Positions 43,453-52,234 of a stretch of 64,000 nucleotides of DNA are shown here, piece after piece. Source of the DNA: Ardenticatenaceae bacterium. GTDB lineage: Bacteria; Chloroflexota; Anaerolineae; Promineifilales; Promineifilaceae. The notes beneath the pieces were generated by a model. It was given only the letters and a program-made list of their open reading frames with translations, did no database searches and had not been told where the DNA came from. Location of the stretch: positions 558,001 to 622,000 of the forward strand of contig JACKBS010000007.1 in assembly GCA_020634435.1 (NCBI GenBank). The letters are read 5' to 3'. Position 1 is the stretch's first letter. Every line of letters begins with the position of its first letter. Position numbers and translations under genes: made by a program.

Positions 43453-43512
43453 CCCGGTTTGGTATCTTAACTTTCTCGATCTGTGGTCTTGACTTTGGGG
43501 GTCACTTTATAG

Positions 43513-43979
43513 ATGGATAGCCTATAAATCAGCGAAAGATAATAAAGAGAAAATTCTGATGAAATAATTGATTTAGGAAATCAAATTGTACGGATTGAAA
43601 ATATGAACACGAGACATAACGCATTATAAAATATTTTCTTTTTGCGTTCAAGTAGGTGCGGTTTAACGGTTTAATGGGATGTTTGTGGAAAATCTCAAGC
43701 GTAACAAGATGAGGTTCTGTTGTTTATTTTTTATGAGTTTGGAATTGCTCTGCCTTTTGGGCCATACACATCCCACTCCGGGTTGACATATGCTAAACTT
43801 TCCAAGGGAGCTTTTTTTGTTTTTTTCTTCATGCGATCATTCAACCACTTATGCCAGACCTCCTGTTTTATTGGTTGATGATAATCTCACCTAACCACCC
43901 ACTATTGAGTGGTCCTAAAATTAGGATCTTCACAATAAATCAGGTTATTATTCTAAATTAAGCGCGCACGCTTCTAAGA
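43513..43979. other. Intergenic region between IS and kinase
   Basis: About 470 bp of AT-rich DNA with no supported gene, downstream of the minus-strand kinase. An AGCTTTTTTTG-type T tract at about 43810 follows a CCAAGGGAG segment. Presumably it was part of the kinase-protease spacer, or came in with the elements. Confidence 0.35.
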
Positions 43980-46877
43980 TTATATTTTGGATTTTTCGCG
44001 AAAATCTAGAGGAATCCGCAAATATATTGTTGTACCTTTACCACGTTTAGTCTGATATTCAATATCCCCACTATAAGTTCGTAAAAAGGAATATGCCCAA
44101 ACTAGGCCAAGACCAGTGCCCCTACGTTTGTATGAGGGTTTATCTCGCGACTTAGGTCTGAATAGATTCGCTTGCTTGCTCTTGGGAATACCTTTTCCAG
44201 TATCAGATATCGAAATTTCAATAAATCTCTCATCAATTTCATCAGTTAGCATTTTTGTTTTTAATTCCAAAGTGCCCACCCTCTCGCTCTTCATAGCATC
44301 CAGCGCATTCTCTACTATCACAAGGAATACTTGACGAAGTTGGACCTCTGGGGCGTGAATGGCTGGCTGAGTAGCACGATATAATTTTCTTACTTCAATG
44401 TGACGGCTAATTATCTTCGATTCAATCACGTTATCCAAAACATCGTGTATGTTTAGTAGTATTGGTTCTGGCGATTGCAGAGCCTCTTTCTGGGTTTCAT
44501 CTAAGATATGGAGGTAGTCATTAATGTAATCCATGATTTTTCTTGCATTGTCCTCCACATCTTTAGGTGCTTTGCCATAATGACCTACCGCAATACTGTC
44601 AGCTTTTGCTTTTGCCATACCTAGTTTGTTCCTTGCAAAATGAATGCTTTCACCATATACAAGACCTATTAGGGCAAGATTACGATGATCTTCTAAATGG
44701 CTAAGGATAGTTTCTAGATATTCTTTTGTTTCTGATAGTTCGAAAACACGTTCATGAAGATTATTTAGCAATTCCTGATTTTTTAGATGTAAAATTGCAT
44801 TTTGAAGTTGAATTGCAGCATGGTTGGCAAAAAGCCCAAGAATCTTTTTAACTTCATCACTATAATTAGTTTTCTGCACATGATCAATTGTAATGAGGCC
44901 TACTACGTTTCCTTGATAAACCAAAGGAATTCCAATCCATGATTCAATATCCATTGTTGAGGCAACAGGCTCCCAATATGGATTCTCTTTAGTGGACGCC
45001 AAGATACAAATTTCTTTACTTTCTATGATAGCTTTTATTAATTTATCTTCAGAGATGGGTCGCAACAGCCAGAGATCAACTTGATCCTCTTCTAAATTAT
45101 AGCTATCAACTAGCTCACGTTTGTCTCCGCTAAATAATTGTAGGGTCGCTCTATTAAAAGGAATTAAATCATGTAAAGTTTGCAGAATTTTCTGACTGAC
45201 TTCTTTTTGATCGCGAGCGGAACTAATAGTTACTGAAGCTTTGTAAAAATCTTCGGTCTGTTTGCGTTGTGAGTCAGCCTGTTCAAAAAGATTGGCATTT
45301 TCGATTGCCGCTGCAGCTTGGGTGGCTAAGACTTCTGCATTCTTTTTCAAGTCTAATGGAAAGGCATTAAAATCGGCGTGTTCAATGTTTATAATGCCAA
45401 TAGTATGTGTTCTTCCATTAATAGGCACTGATAACTGTGTACAAGTGTCTGAATTATAATCTATATAGTCAATATCCTCCGTAATGTTGGTAACCAACTG
45501 CGCTGATTGCGATTTGACAGTTCTCCCAACAATACCATAAGGTCTATGATTTAAATCAATCTGTCCAACACGAGCTTGCAAATCAGCCAGATGTTTTTGG
45601 GGATACGCTGCCCTGAATTCAATATATCTTGCGGACTCATCTAACACACCAACGCAGGTATATAAAGGTGGCTTTTGATTGTATACAATTGCAAGTTTCC
45701 AGGCTTGTTCCGCAATCGAATGAATTGTCTTAATAATATCCAGATTACTATTCATGGCATTCCCAGCAGAAATTAGCGCCTGTAATGCCTTAGACTGTCG
45801 TTTGGCAATTTCAGCAAGTTGCATATTGTGAATTGCTACTGCTGCGTGTTGAGCCAAACGCTCTAAAGTTTCCTTGTCCCTTTGGTTAAATTTTCGGTTT
45901 TTGGCATCATCGAAAACTGCAAGAACGCCGATAGCCTTATCATCTAGGAACAAAGGCACAGCTACCACTGCACTAAATAGGTTTACCAACTCTGGAACTC
46001 TATACGGAAACTGAGAATAATCTTCAACTATTAAGGGAGACCTATTTTTGATGACTTGTCCAGATACACCGCTGCCAAACGGCATGATATAACCAGGACT
46101 TATTTTTTCAGATCCAATTCCTTTTATTGCTACCAGTTCTAAAACCTCTTGATCTTGAACCTGAAGATATACTTTACATCCTTTGGCGTGTAATAAATCA
46201 ACCGATGCGCTTATAATTGCATCAAGTCGAGACTCAAGAGCCATATTTCTTTCTGCAATCTTTACCGCAGTAAGGCGAACAGCTTCTAGCTCTTCGGTCT
46301 GCTCTCTTAGTAATCTTCCCCTGATAAATGCAAGAAAAAGAAAAAAGAAAAAGAAAGCAGTCCGTGGCAGGAGATCCCTAATGATAATTTCTAATAAGGG
46401 CATTGGCGACTCAGTGCTTACAGTAAGATAAATTGCACTGAAAATAAAAGCAAGGCTGATAATTCCAAATAGCTGAATTGCCTCCTTACTGTTAAAGTTA
46501 TCGGCGACAATCAAAAGAGGTAGCATAAGTACTAAATATATATCTGAATCAGGTTTTTGAGTTAATAGAAAGAGGGTTGTGAAGAACACCGTATCTAATA
46601 ATACTTGCAAACTTAGCCACCATCTTTCAGCATGCAATTCTGGCTTTATCAAAACTGAGATAGTGATTATCAAACTATAAACAAATAGACCAGTTAGTGT
46701 TAAAAGCCATAGCGTATGATTAATGTCTGATTGTTCCGAGGAAGTTATTAAGAAGCGTAAAATGACAGCAATTACTATTCCCCACCGCATGAAATAGATA
46801 AGTGGGAAGGGTTTCGTAAGTGTGTACTGGACCCACTGAAAAAAATCATCCCTGGCCATAATATTTTTTTTTGACAT
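43980..46877 (-). CDS. Membrane histidine kinase with three GAF domains
   Basis: A 965-residue sensor kinase. It starts MSKKNIMARDDFF at ATG 46877 after AGGAAAG. About six membrane helices span residues ~25-205 (e.g. WGIVIAVILRFLI, TAFFFFFLFLAFI). Three GAF domains follow (about 225-370, 385-555 and 565-730). Next is a dimerisation helix around HRNLALIGLVYGESIHFARNKLG and an HATPase domain with N box ENALDAM, DTGKGIP and GTGLGL. GAF domains imply small-ligand or redox sensing. The phosphoacceptor His is not unambiguous. It probably signals to the receiver-subtilisin at 39980. Confidence 0.87.
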   Translation of the reverse strand: MSKKNIMARDDFFQWVQYTLTKPFPLIYFMRWGIVIAVILRFLITSSEQSDINHTLWLLTLTGLFVYSLIITISVLIKPELHAERWWLSLQVLLDTVFFTTLFLLTQKPDSDIYLVLMLPLLIVADNFNSKEAIQLFGIISLAFIFSAIYLTVSTESPMPLLEIIIRDLLPRTAFFFFFLFLAFIRGRLLREQTEELEAVRLTAVKIAERNMALESRLDAIISASVDLLHAKGCKVYLQVQDQEVLELVAIKGIGSEKISPGYIMPFGSGVSGQVIKNRSPLIVEDYSQFPYRVPELVNLFSAVVAVPLFLDDKAIGVLAVFDDAKNRKFNQRDKETLERLAQHAAVAIHNMQLAEIAKRQSKALQALISAGNAMNSNLDIIKTIHSIAEQAWKLAIVYNQKPPLYTCVGVLDESARYIEFRAAYPQKHLADLQARVGQIDLNHRPYGIVGRTVKSQSAQLVTNITEDIDYIDYNSDTCTQLSVPINGRTHTIGIINIEHADFNAFPLDLKKNAEVLATQAAAAIENANLFEQADSQRKQTEDFYKASVTISSARDQKEVSQKILQTLHDLIPFNRATLQLFSGDKRELVDSYNLEEDQVDLWLLRPISEDKLIKAIIESKEICILASTKENPYWEPVASTMDIESWIGIPLVYQGNVVGLITIDHVQKTNYSDEVKKILGLFANHAAIQLQNAILHLKNQELLNNLHERVFELSETKEYLETILSHLEDHRNLALIGLVYGESIHFARNKLGMAKAKADSIAVGHYGKAPKDVEDNARKIMDYINDYLHILDETQKEALQSPEPILLNIHDVLDNVIESKIISRHIEVRKLYRATQPAIHAPEVQLRQVFLVIVENALDAMKSERVGTLELKTKMLTDEIDERFIEISISDTGKGIPKSKQANLFRPKSRDKPSYKRRGTGLGLVWAYSFLRTYSGDIEYQTKRGKGTTIYLRIPLDFREKSKI

Positions 46878-46959
46878 TTTTATAACTTTCCTGTTTCCAA
46901 GTTTATCTATTAAAAGCAATAGACCTCTTGCAAAAGGCACTTTAAAATTGTAATTTTTG

Positions 46960-47304
46960 ACTATTGCGTTAAATCACAACCCAATCGCCTGCGTCATTTG
47001 CGATTTTGTTCTTTCAAATCCTAAATATTTTGAGCTCGCCAATCACGTGTTCTATGATGAACTCCAAAAGAGTATCGCTTGTTTGCAATTTCTTATTGCT
47101 AGACGATGTAAATTTGGCCTGACTGAAACAATGCATTTTCAACATGTCGGATTGTGCGGCAAGCAGCTGATTCATTAATCCTGTAAGTTTGGCCGATATA
47201 AACCTGGGTGCGATATTTGCCCAATACATGAATGTTAGCAATTGTTGGTAGGTCCATGACAATTTCGACGGTCTATCGTAATTGGGCATGGTATTTGCAA
47301 CCAA
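46960..47304 (-). pseudogene. Remnant of an IS5-type (DDE_Tnp_4) transposase
   Basis: On the minus strand an N-terminal-like scrap (NYDRPSKLSWTYQQLLTFMYW) is followed after a jump by the C-terminal signature of IS5-type transposases (IIEHVIGELKIFRI), then a stop and further decayed codons (KNKIAND). The catalytic centre is missing, so an internal deletion plus point mutations are likely. It lies between the kinase and IS copy 2. Confidence 0.65.
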
Positions 47305-47450
47305 TTGCTTGAAAATCGGGTATGGGACACCGTTTTAACGTTTAAATTTCTCAGCAATCTCAGCAAAATTTATACATCAATTTATGATGAACCCCAAAAA
47401 CTAGACCACAGGCTAAGGTCCAATAAACTATAGCTTGTGGAGGTTTTCGA

Positions 47451-47714
47451 GTGACAAAAAAACGGAAAAACTATAGCCAGCAATTCAAGTTCAAAGTGGC
47501 GCTGGAAGCCGTCAAAGAACTCAAGACGATCAACGAAATCGCCAGCGCTCACGATGTTCATCCCACTCAGATAAAGAGCTGGAAAAAACAACTGTTGGCC
47601 GAAGGACCGACCGTCTTTGGCCAGAAGGTGGCCCAGCAACTGCGTGAGCAAGAAGCTCGCGAAACCGAACTGTATGAACAAATCGGCCGCCTCAAGATGG
47701 AATTGGGTGGCTGA
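47451..47714 (+). pseudogene. OrfA of IS copy 2, C-terminus altered
   Basis: Same 86 N-terminal residues as OrfA of copy 1, then a 1-base deletion changes the end to LGG and stop, before the A run. The zipper end and the usual frameshift site register are disrupted. Confidence 0.85.
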
Positions 47715-47751
47715 AAAAAAAAAGCTGCCCAATTCGATTGAGGCTAAACGC

Positions 47752-48578
47752 ATGATGATTGAAACAGGCCATCCGACCCTCAGTATCCGCCGTCAGTGTG
47801 AGCTGGTTGGTCTTAATCGGGCCGCCTACTACTGGCAGCCAGCCAGCGAATCACCGCTGAACCTGGAACTGATGCAGCTGATCGACCAGGAGTACACGTG
47901 CGCGCCTTTCTATGGCTATCGCAAGATGACGGTCCGCCTGAACAAGCAACATGGTTTCGCGGTCAATCACAAGCGAATTGCACGGTTAATGGGAAAAATG
48001 GGACTGCAAGCCATCTATCCCCGTCCCCGCACCTCCATTCCAGACCGGCAACATAAAAAGTATCCTTATCTGCTGCGCGGCCTGGACATCAAACGGTCGA
48101 ATCAAGTGTGGGCGGCTGACATCACCTATGTACCCATGCCGCATGGCTTCATGTACCTGGTGGCCATCCTGGATTGGTTCAGTCGCTTCGTTGTGGCCTG
48201 GCAGCTCTCAACACATTGGATGGCGCTTTCTGTGTGGAGGCTCTCCGTCAGGCGTTGCGGCATGGTCAGCCGGAAATCTTCAACACAGACCAAGGTGTGC
48301 AATTCACGGCTCAGGCATTTACCCAGGAACTAGAAGCAGCATCCATTCGCATTAGCATGGACGGCCGTGGTCGCGTCTTTGACAACATCTTCGTGGAGCG
48401 TCTCTGGCGCACCGTCAAGTACGAAGACATTTACATCAAGGAGTATACCACCGTACCTGAGTTGTTTACTGGCTTGGGTGACTACTTCGACCTGTATAAC
48501 TACGAACGGCCGCACCAAAGCTTGGGCTACTGCACACCGGCTGATGTTCATTTTGCTGTTAATGTACCCATTCTGTGA
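47752..48578 (+). pseudogene. OrfB of IS copy 2, frameshifted
   Basis: Identical to OrfB of copy 1 up to FVVAWQLS, where a 1-base loss near 48208 throws the frame out; the remainder, with the second Asp and the Glu, continues in another frame from about 48210 to 48578. The transposase of this copy should be inactive unless complemented by copy 1. Confidence 0.88.
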
Positions 48579-48638
48579 CCCGGTTTGGTATCTTAACTTT
48601 CTCGATCTGTGGTCTTGACTTTGGGGGTCACTTTAATT

Positions 48639-49059
48639 ATTATGCCTGTTGTTCGTCTTATACAAGAAGTCTAAAGAAGAAACTTCTCTCCTGAATTTTC
48701 ATCTTCATTATCAACAATAAACTACCCCACCGCAAGCGGATGGGGCATCCGTAAGGAATTTCATCCAAGCGTGCAGAGCAGCGGAGTATTGGACCCCTTA
48801 AGTTATAAATCAACCCAATAATAACAGATTCAACCCGGGATTTGACAGATATTCCAATATACCCTACGGTGTAAAAACTTCATCCTCCAGGTTTTGCTTT
48901 TTGTTTGAGCAGGTAAATTTATTGCAGGGTAATATGATGATACAAGTTGATATACTTGGAGTAACTCAAACCAGAAGGTAATGTTGATTCTTCGTTTGGC
49001 TAGGTGATAAAATGGTAGAAATCGACGTTTTTTTAGATAGATATCGTTGACCAATATAC
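48639..49059. other. Intergenic region with an IS200/605-like hairpin
   Basis: About 420 bp without a supported gene. At about 48721-48751 ACTACCCCACCGCAAGCGGA, followed by TGGGGC, can fold into a CCCC/GGGG hairpin with an inner CCGC/GCGG. Similar end hairpins occur at IS200/IS605 and related element ends, so this may be a relic; no transposase remains. Confidence 0.4.
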
Positions 49060-49238
49060 TTTGGCAAGAAAACAACCTTCATACACGTGAGTGAGCGAAT
49101 CCCGTCGGGCACGAGCCTGTAGTAAATATCTATAGGACAAAGAACTCTCAAAATTACTTGAGGGTTCTTTTTATTTTATAGGTTTCAGGGCAATTTATAC
49201 ACGGGGGAGAGAGCCCAATATTATAGGGTTAAGAAACC
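49060..49238 (+). repeat. Structured ~180-bp intergenic repeat, copy 3
   Basis: Third copy of the element at 26114 and 39716, with GTGAGTGAGCGAATCCCGTC, the terminator at 49141-49172, and a final part with GAGAGAGCCCAATATTATAGG. It is convergent with the STAND ATPase gene ending at 49340. Confidence 0.75.
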
Positions 49239-49339
49239 CAACGTTTTCAAGAAAATCAGTTTGGATATTTTGGGCATAAGGTCTGTACAAGACTATCTTC
49301 ATTCCAATAAGTCTGGAGGAAAGTTAGCAAAGTGTTACC

Positions 49340-51673
49340 TTAATTCCTGCTCAATTTTTCCAATAAGCTTAAAAATTCATCTAAATCAGGATGTTGTACC
49401 AAACGACCGAGTTCAATAGCACGTTGTAGCTGCAAAACAGCATCAACCCGCTTACCTTGAAAACGGTATATTTTTGCGATTTCACTTCGAGTAATTGCTT
49501 CTCCATATTGATCACCAGTTTCCTGAAATACTGTTAAGGAACTCGACAGAAAATCCAAAGCTTTCTTATGCTGATTTGATATAGTGTATGCTTCAGCAAT
49601 TTGCCTAAGAACGCTGCCTTGTCTGTGAAATTCGCCAATTTCCTTCAGAATCATTAAAGCTCGATTTAAGTTAACTAAAGCTTCTTCAATATTGCCCAGA
49701 TGAATGTAAGCGTGGCCTATATTTGCCAGAGTTCCAGCAACACCTTTCCAGTCGTGGGCATTTTGCCTTAGAGGCAATGCTTTTTGATAATATTGTAATG
49801 CCCTAACGGGATCCCCCATTCTTCTATAAACGGCACCAATATTGTGAAATGTAATTCCAAGCTCTAATTCATCGTTGATCTTTTCCTGGAGCTCCGCAGC
49901 TGTCTGATAATATTGTAATCCTTCCTCATATGCGCCTAAAAAGACGTAAATAAAGCCTGTATGTACTAACAAAGACCCGATTTTTTGTTGCAAATTTTTG
50001 GATTGCGCAATATATAGGGCCTTTTGGGTCCATTCTAAATACTCTAACCATCTTCCTCTACGCGAAAGATATGGGTAAAGAGCTTCTACATAATCCAAAA
50101 GAATTTCGTTTTCCCCCAGATGACTCCAGCCCCATTTAATTTGTCCGTAAGCAGCTTCTATGTGTTTCCAATTATCAGGATCATTCTTGACTAAATCCAG
50201 GTAATACTGTCCGTGGCGATTAGTCGCTTCTTGCAAAAAATTCGACGATTCTGTCTGAGCCGATGCACCCTTGCGTGAAACATCTGCCAAAACTTGATGT
50301 AGAAATAGCCTTTTACCGTCCGTTTCGAGCAAATTATTAGAAACAAGCTGTGCTATCTGCTTTGAATTTGCTTTTCCTACGACCTTTGCGGCATTTTCGG
50401 TAAAACTTTCTGGCTTCGGTGCAAACACCCCTAACGAATACCAAACTCGGATCGTTTCTTTATCAAATCCAGCTAAACTTAAGGTAACAACCTGCGATAG
50501 TGACAATTTCTCATCGTTACTTCCCAACCGACTCTGTTCGAAAGTCAACAGCATAGATTTCTCAAGTAAATCCGATAACACTTGCTGTCTTATATCTGAA
50601 TTAGACCTCAATTCTGGTGCAGCTAAATATCTTCCGACTAGCGTCAGAGCTAGAGGTAAACCACCTGTAATCATTGCTAATTGTTTTATAGTTGCGGGTG
50701 ATGTAATCCATGCTTTTGGCGCTAGTTTTTGCAACAATTCAATGCTAGAAGTCTCAGTCAAAGGTTCTAATTGGATAATATTTTTTGCACCGGCTAATTG
50801 TTGAGCAACTTCTTCATTCCTTGTTGTTAGGAGATAAGTGCAATTTGGTCCGCCGCACTGTAAGCATTTTGCCTCCTCTAATGACCAGGCATCATCAATA
50901 ATGATTAACAATCGCTTTTGATCGATTAGTTGTTTAATAAGCTCTTGTCGCTCTTTTAGGGTGTTAGATTGGCTAATATCTTTCTCCCAAGCCTTGGCCC
51001 ACTTTTCCAGGATGTCCATGGGGTCTGGCTGTAAGCCTAAACTGCCCCATAAAATTCCATCCTTAAAATTAGTGTTTATGTGAGAGTCTCTCACAAGAGA
51101 AAGGCAAACTGCTGTTTTGCCAACACCACCTTGACCTGTAACAGCCAATACGTCTGTACCGTGATTTGCCAACCGCTCCAATAAATTCTGTAAAACTATT
51201 TCCCGACCCACAAGATAAAAACTAAAGGAAGGGATATTGACAAAAATGCTTTGATTATTGGATAAATAACGTTGATTACTTACTTCTTCTTCCAACAAGA
51301 TATCTGCAATTGCATCTAATCCCATCGACATTGCTAGCCGATATGTTCTAGTTGCAACATGTAGATAATCCAACAACCAATCTGTACTTCTGTTGTTTAT
51401 ATAAGTTTCTGTGAGAGCAACGTATTTACGCCAATTCTGATCATGCGGCATAGGTTTACCCTCGTCTGGCTTCAATTTTTCTAATGCCTTTTTTAATACC
51501 ATTCTTAGAGCTAATCCTCTCCCCTCCGGTGTGCTTTGGAGACCTGAAAGCATACGTTGTACCTCAACGGTTGAGAGAGATATCAAGGACGAGTCACCCA
51601 ATTTCTTTATTGAGTGCCAATTCTTAAAGGCTTGACGTATTGTTTGCTTGTTTATCTTTTTAGGCTCTGGCAT
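49340..51673 (-). CDS. STAND ATPase: NB-ARC domain plus TPR repeats
   Basis: A 777-residue STAND-type protein. The N-terminal ~155 residues are helical and unrecognised. The NB-ARC ATPase follows with P-loop VTGQGGVGKTAV (about residue 185), Walker B LLIIIDDAWSLEEAK, sensor TYLLTTRNEE and the GLPLAL motif of NB-ARC proteins. At least five TPR-like repeats form the C-terminal third (VHTGFIYVFLGAYEEGLQYYQ, HNIGAVYRRMGDPVRALQYY, ANIGHAYIHLGNIEEALVNL). Such proteins sense ligands or phage parts and oligomerise; bacterial ones are often defence ATPases or regulators. No effector domain is recognised in the N-terminus, so which of these it is stays open. Confidence 0.85.
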   Translation of the reverse strand: MPEPKKINKQTIRQAFKNWHSIKKLGDSSLISLSTVEVQRMLSGLQSTPEGRGLALRMVLKKALEKLKPDEGKPMPHDQNWRKYVALTETYINNRSTDWLLDYLHVATRTYRLAMSMGLDAIADILLEEEVSNQRYLSNNQSIFVNIPSFSFYLVGREIVLQNLLERLANHGTDVLAVTGQGGVGKTAVCLSLVRDSHINTNFKDGILWGSLGLQPDPMDILEKWAKAWEKDISQSNTLKERQELIKQLIDQKRLLIIIDDAWSLEEAKCLQCGGPNCTYLLTTRNEEVAQQLAGAKNIIQLEPLTETSSIELLQKLAPKAWITSPATIKQLAMITGGLPLALTLVGRYLAAPELRSNSDIRQQVLSDLLEKSMLLTFEQSRLGSNDEKLSLSQVVTLSLAGFDKETIRVWYSLGVFAPKPESFTENAAKVVGKANSKQIAQLVSNNLLETDGKRLFLHQVLADVSRKGASAQTESSNFLQEATNRHGQYYLDLVKNDPDNWKHIEAAYGQIKWGWSHLGENEILLDYVEALYPYLSRRGRWLEYLEWTQKALYIAQSKNLQQKIGSLLVHTGFIYVFLGAYEEGLQYYQTAAELQEKINDELELGITFHNIGAVYRRMGDPVRALQYYQKALPLRQNAHDWKGVAGTLANIGHAYIHLGNIEEALVNLNRALMILKEIGEFHRQGSVLRQIAEAYTISNQHKKALDFLSSSLTVFQETGDQYGEAITRSEIAKIYRFQGKRVDAVLQLQRAIELGRLVQHPDLDEFLSLLEKLSRN

Positions 51674-51924
51674 TAGGAGTTCCCAAAAGTTAAAATTTTG
51701 CGCTTTTCTTGCACAATGAAGCTCGTATTTGTATTAGGATATAGAGTGTAAAGTGAAACATATTAGTCTGTATCCATTTGATTCGAATAAGGTCGTTATA
51801 TTAACAAAGCCTAGCATATGGAAGTCGCAAAATTATCTGGTGTCGAGATATTGAAAGGGCATTGATACTTGCTTCGGAAATGTTAGGTGTTTGTTCCTAA
51901 AAATTCAAGACCTTATGGTTAGAA

Positions 51925-52014
51925 GGGTGTGATAAAAAGTTGTGTAACGAGTCAGGAAACAAGACTTGAGTCCAGTGCAGGCTCTCTGGCGTTACACAAA
52001 AACTAATCACACCC
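51925..52014. mobile_element. 90-bp MITE-like element with 9-bp target duplication
   Basis: A short non-coding element bounded by inverted ends GGGTGTGAT and ATCACACCC, with a second matched block (TGTGTAACG / CGTTACACA) inside. Flanks are identical 9-bp repeats TGGTTAGAA (51916-51924 and 52015-52023). An 8-9-bp duplication is usual for IS256/mutator-type transposases, so it may be moved in trans by such an enzyme. It lies upstream of the RHS gene. Confidence 0.82.
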
Positions 52015-52234
52015 TGGTTAGAAATATTTTTTCGATAACAAGTAAACCTTGTATTCACTGTAATCTTAAATGTAAGAGGCAACCTAAATCATTTTAGTAT
52101 ATTCCTTGTTGCCCAGAGTTGATAAACCAGCTCGCAAACCAAGAATTGTGCCGTTCTAGTGAAATTCCATATCAATAAGTAACAATGCAAACTTGCATTC
52201 TATGACAACAGATTAATACCTCCGTAGGAAGCTT

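Larger units (their letters stand above)
42256..43509 (+). mobile_element. IS3-family insertion sequence, copy 1 (intact)
   Basis: A 1254-bp element. Inverted ends are imperfect (TATGATGAACCCC at left; the right end is the complement of TAAAGTGACCCCC) and continue to AGACCACAG on both sides. A 3-bp target duplication TAG flanks it (42253-42255 and 43510-43512). It encodes OrfA and OrfB in -1 register. A nearly identical copy is at 47383-48635. It separates the receiver-protease gene from the kinase at 43980-46877. Confidence 0.93.
47383..48635 (+). mobile_element. IS3-family insertion sequence, copy 2 (inactivated)
   Basis: A 1253-bp copy almost identical to 42256-43509, same orientation. 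A 3-bp target duplication ATT flanks it (47380-47382 and 48636-48638). It differs by three 1-base indels: a base lost near 47706, an extra A in the A run at 47714-47723 (ten instead of nine), and a base lost near 48208. The two copies enclose the kinase gene as a potential composite transposon. Confidence 0.92.
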
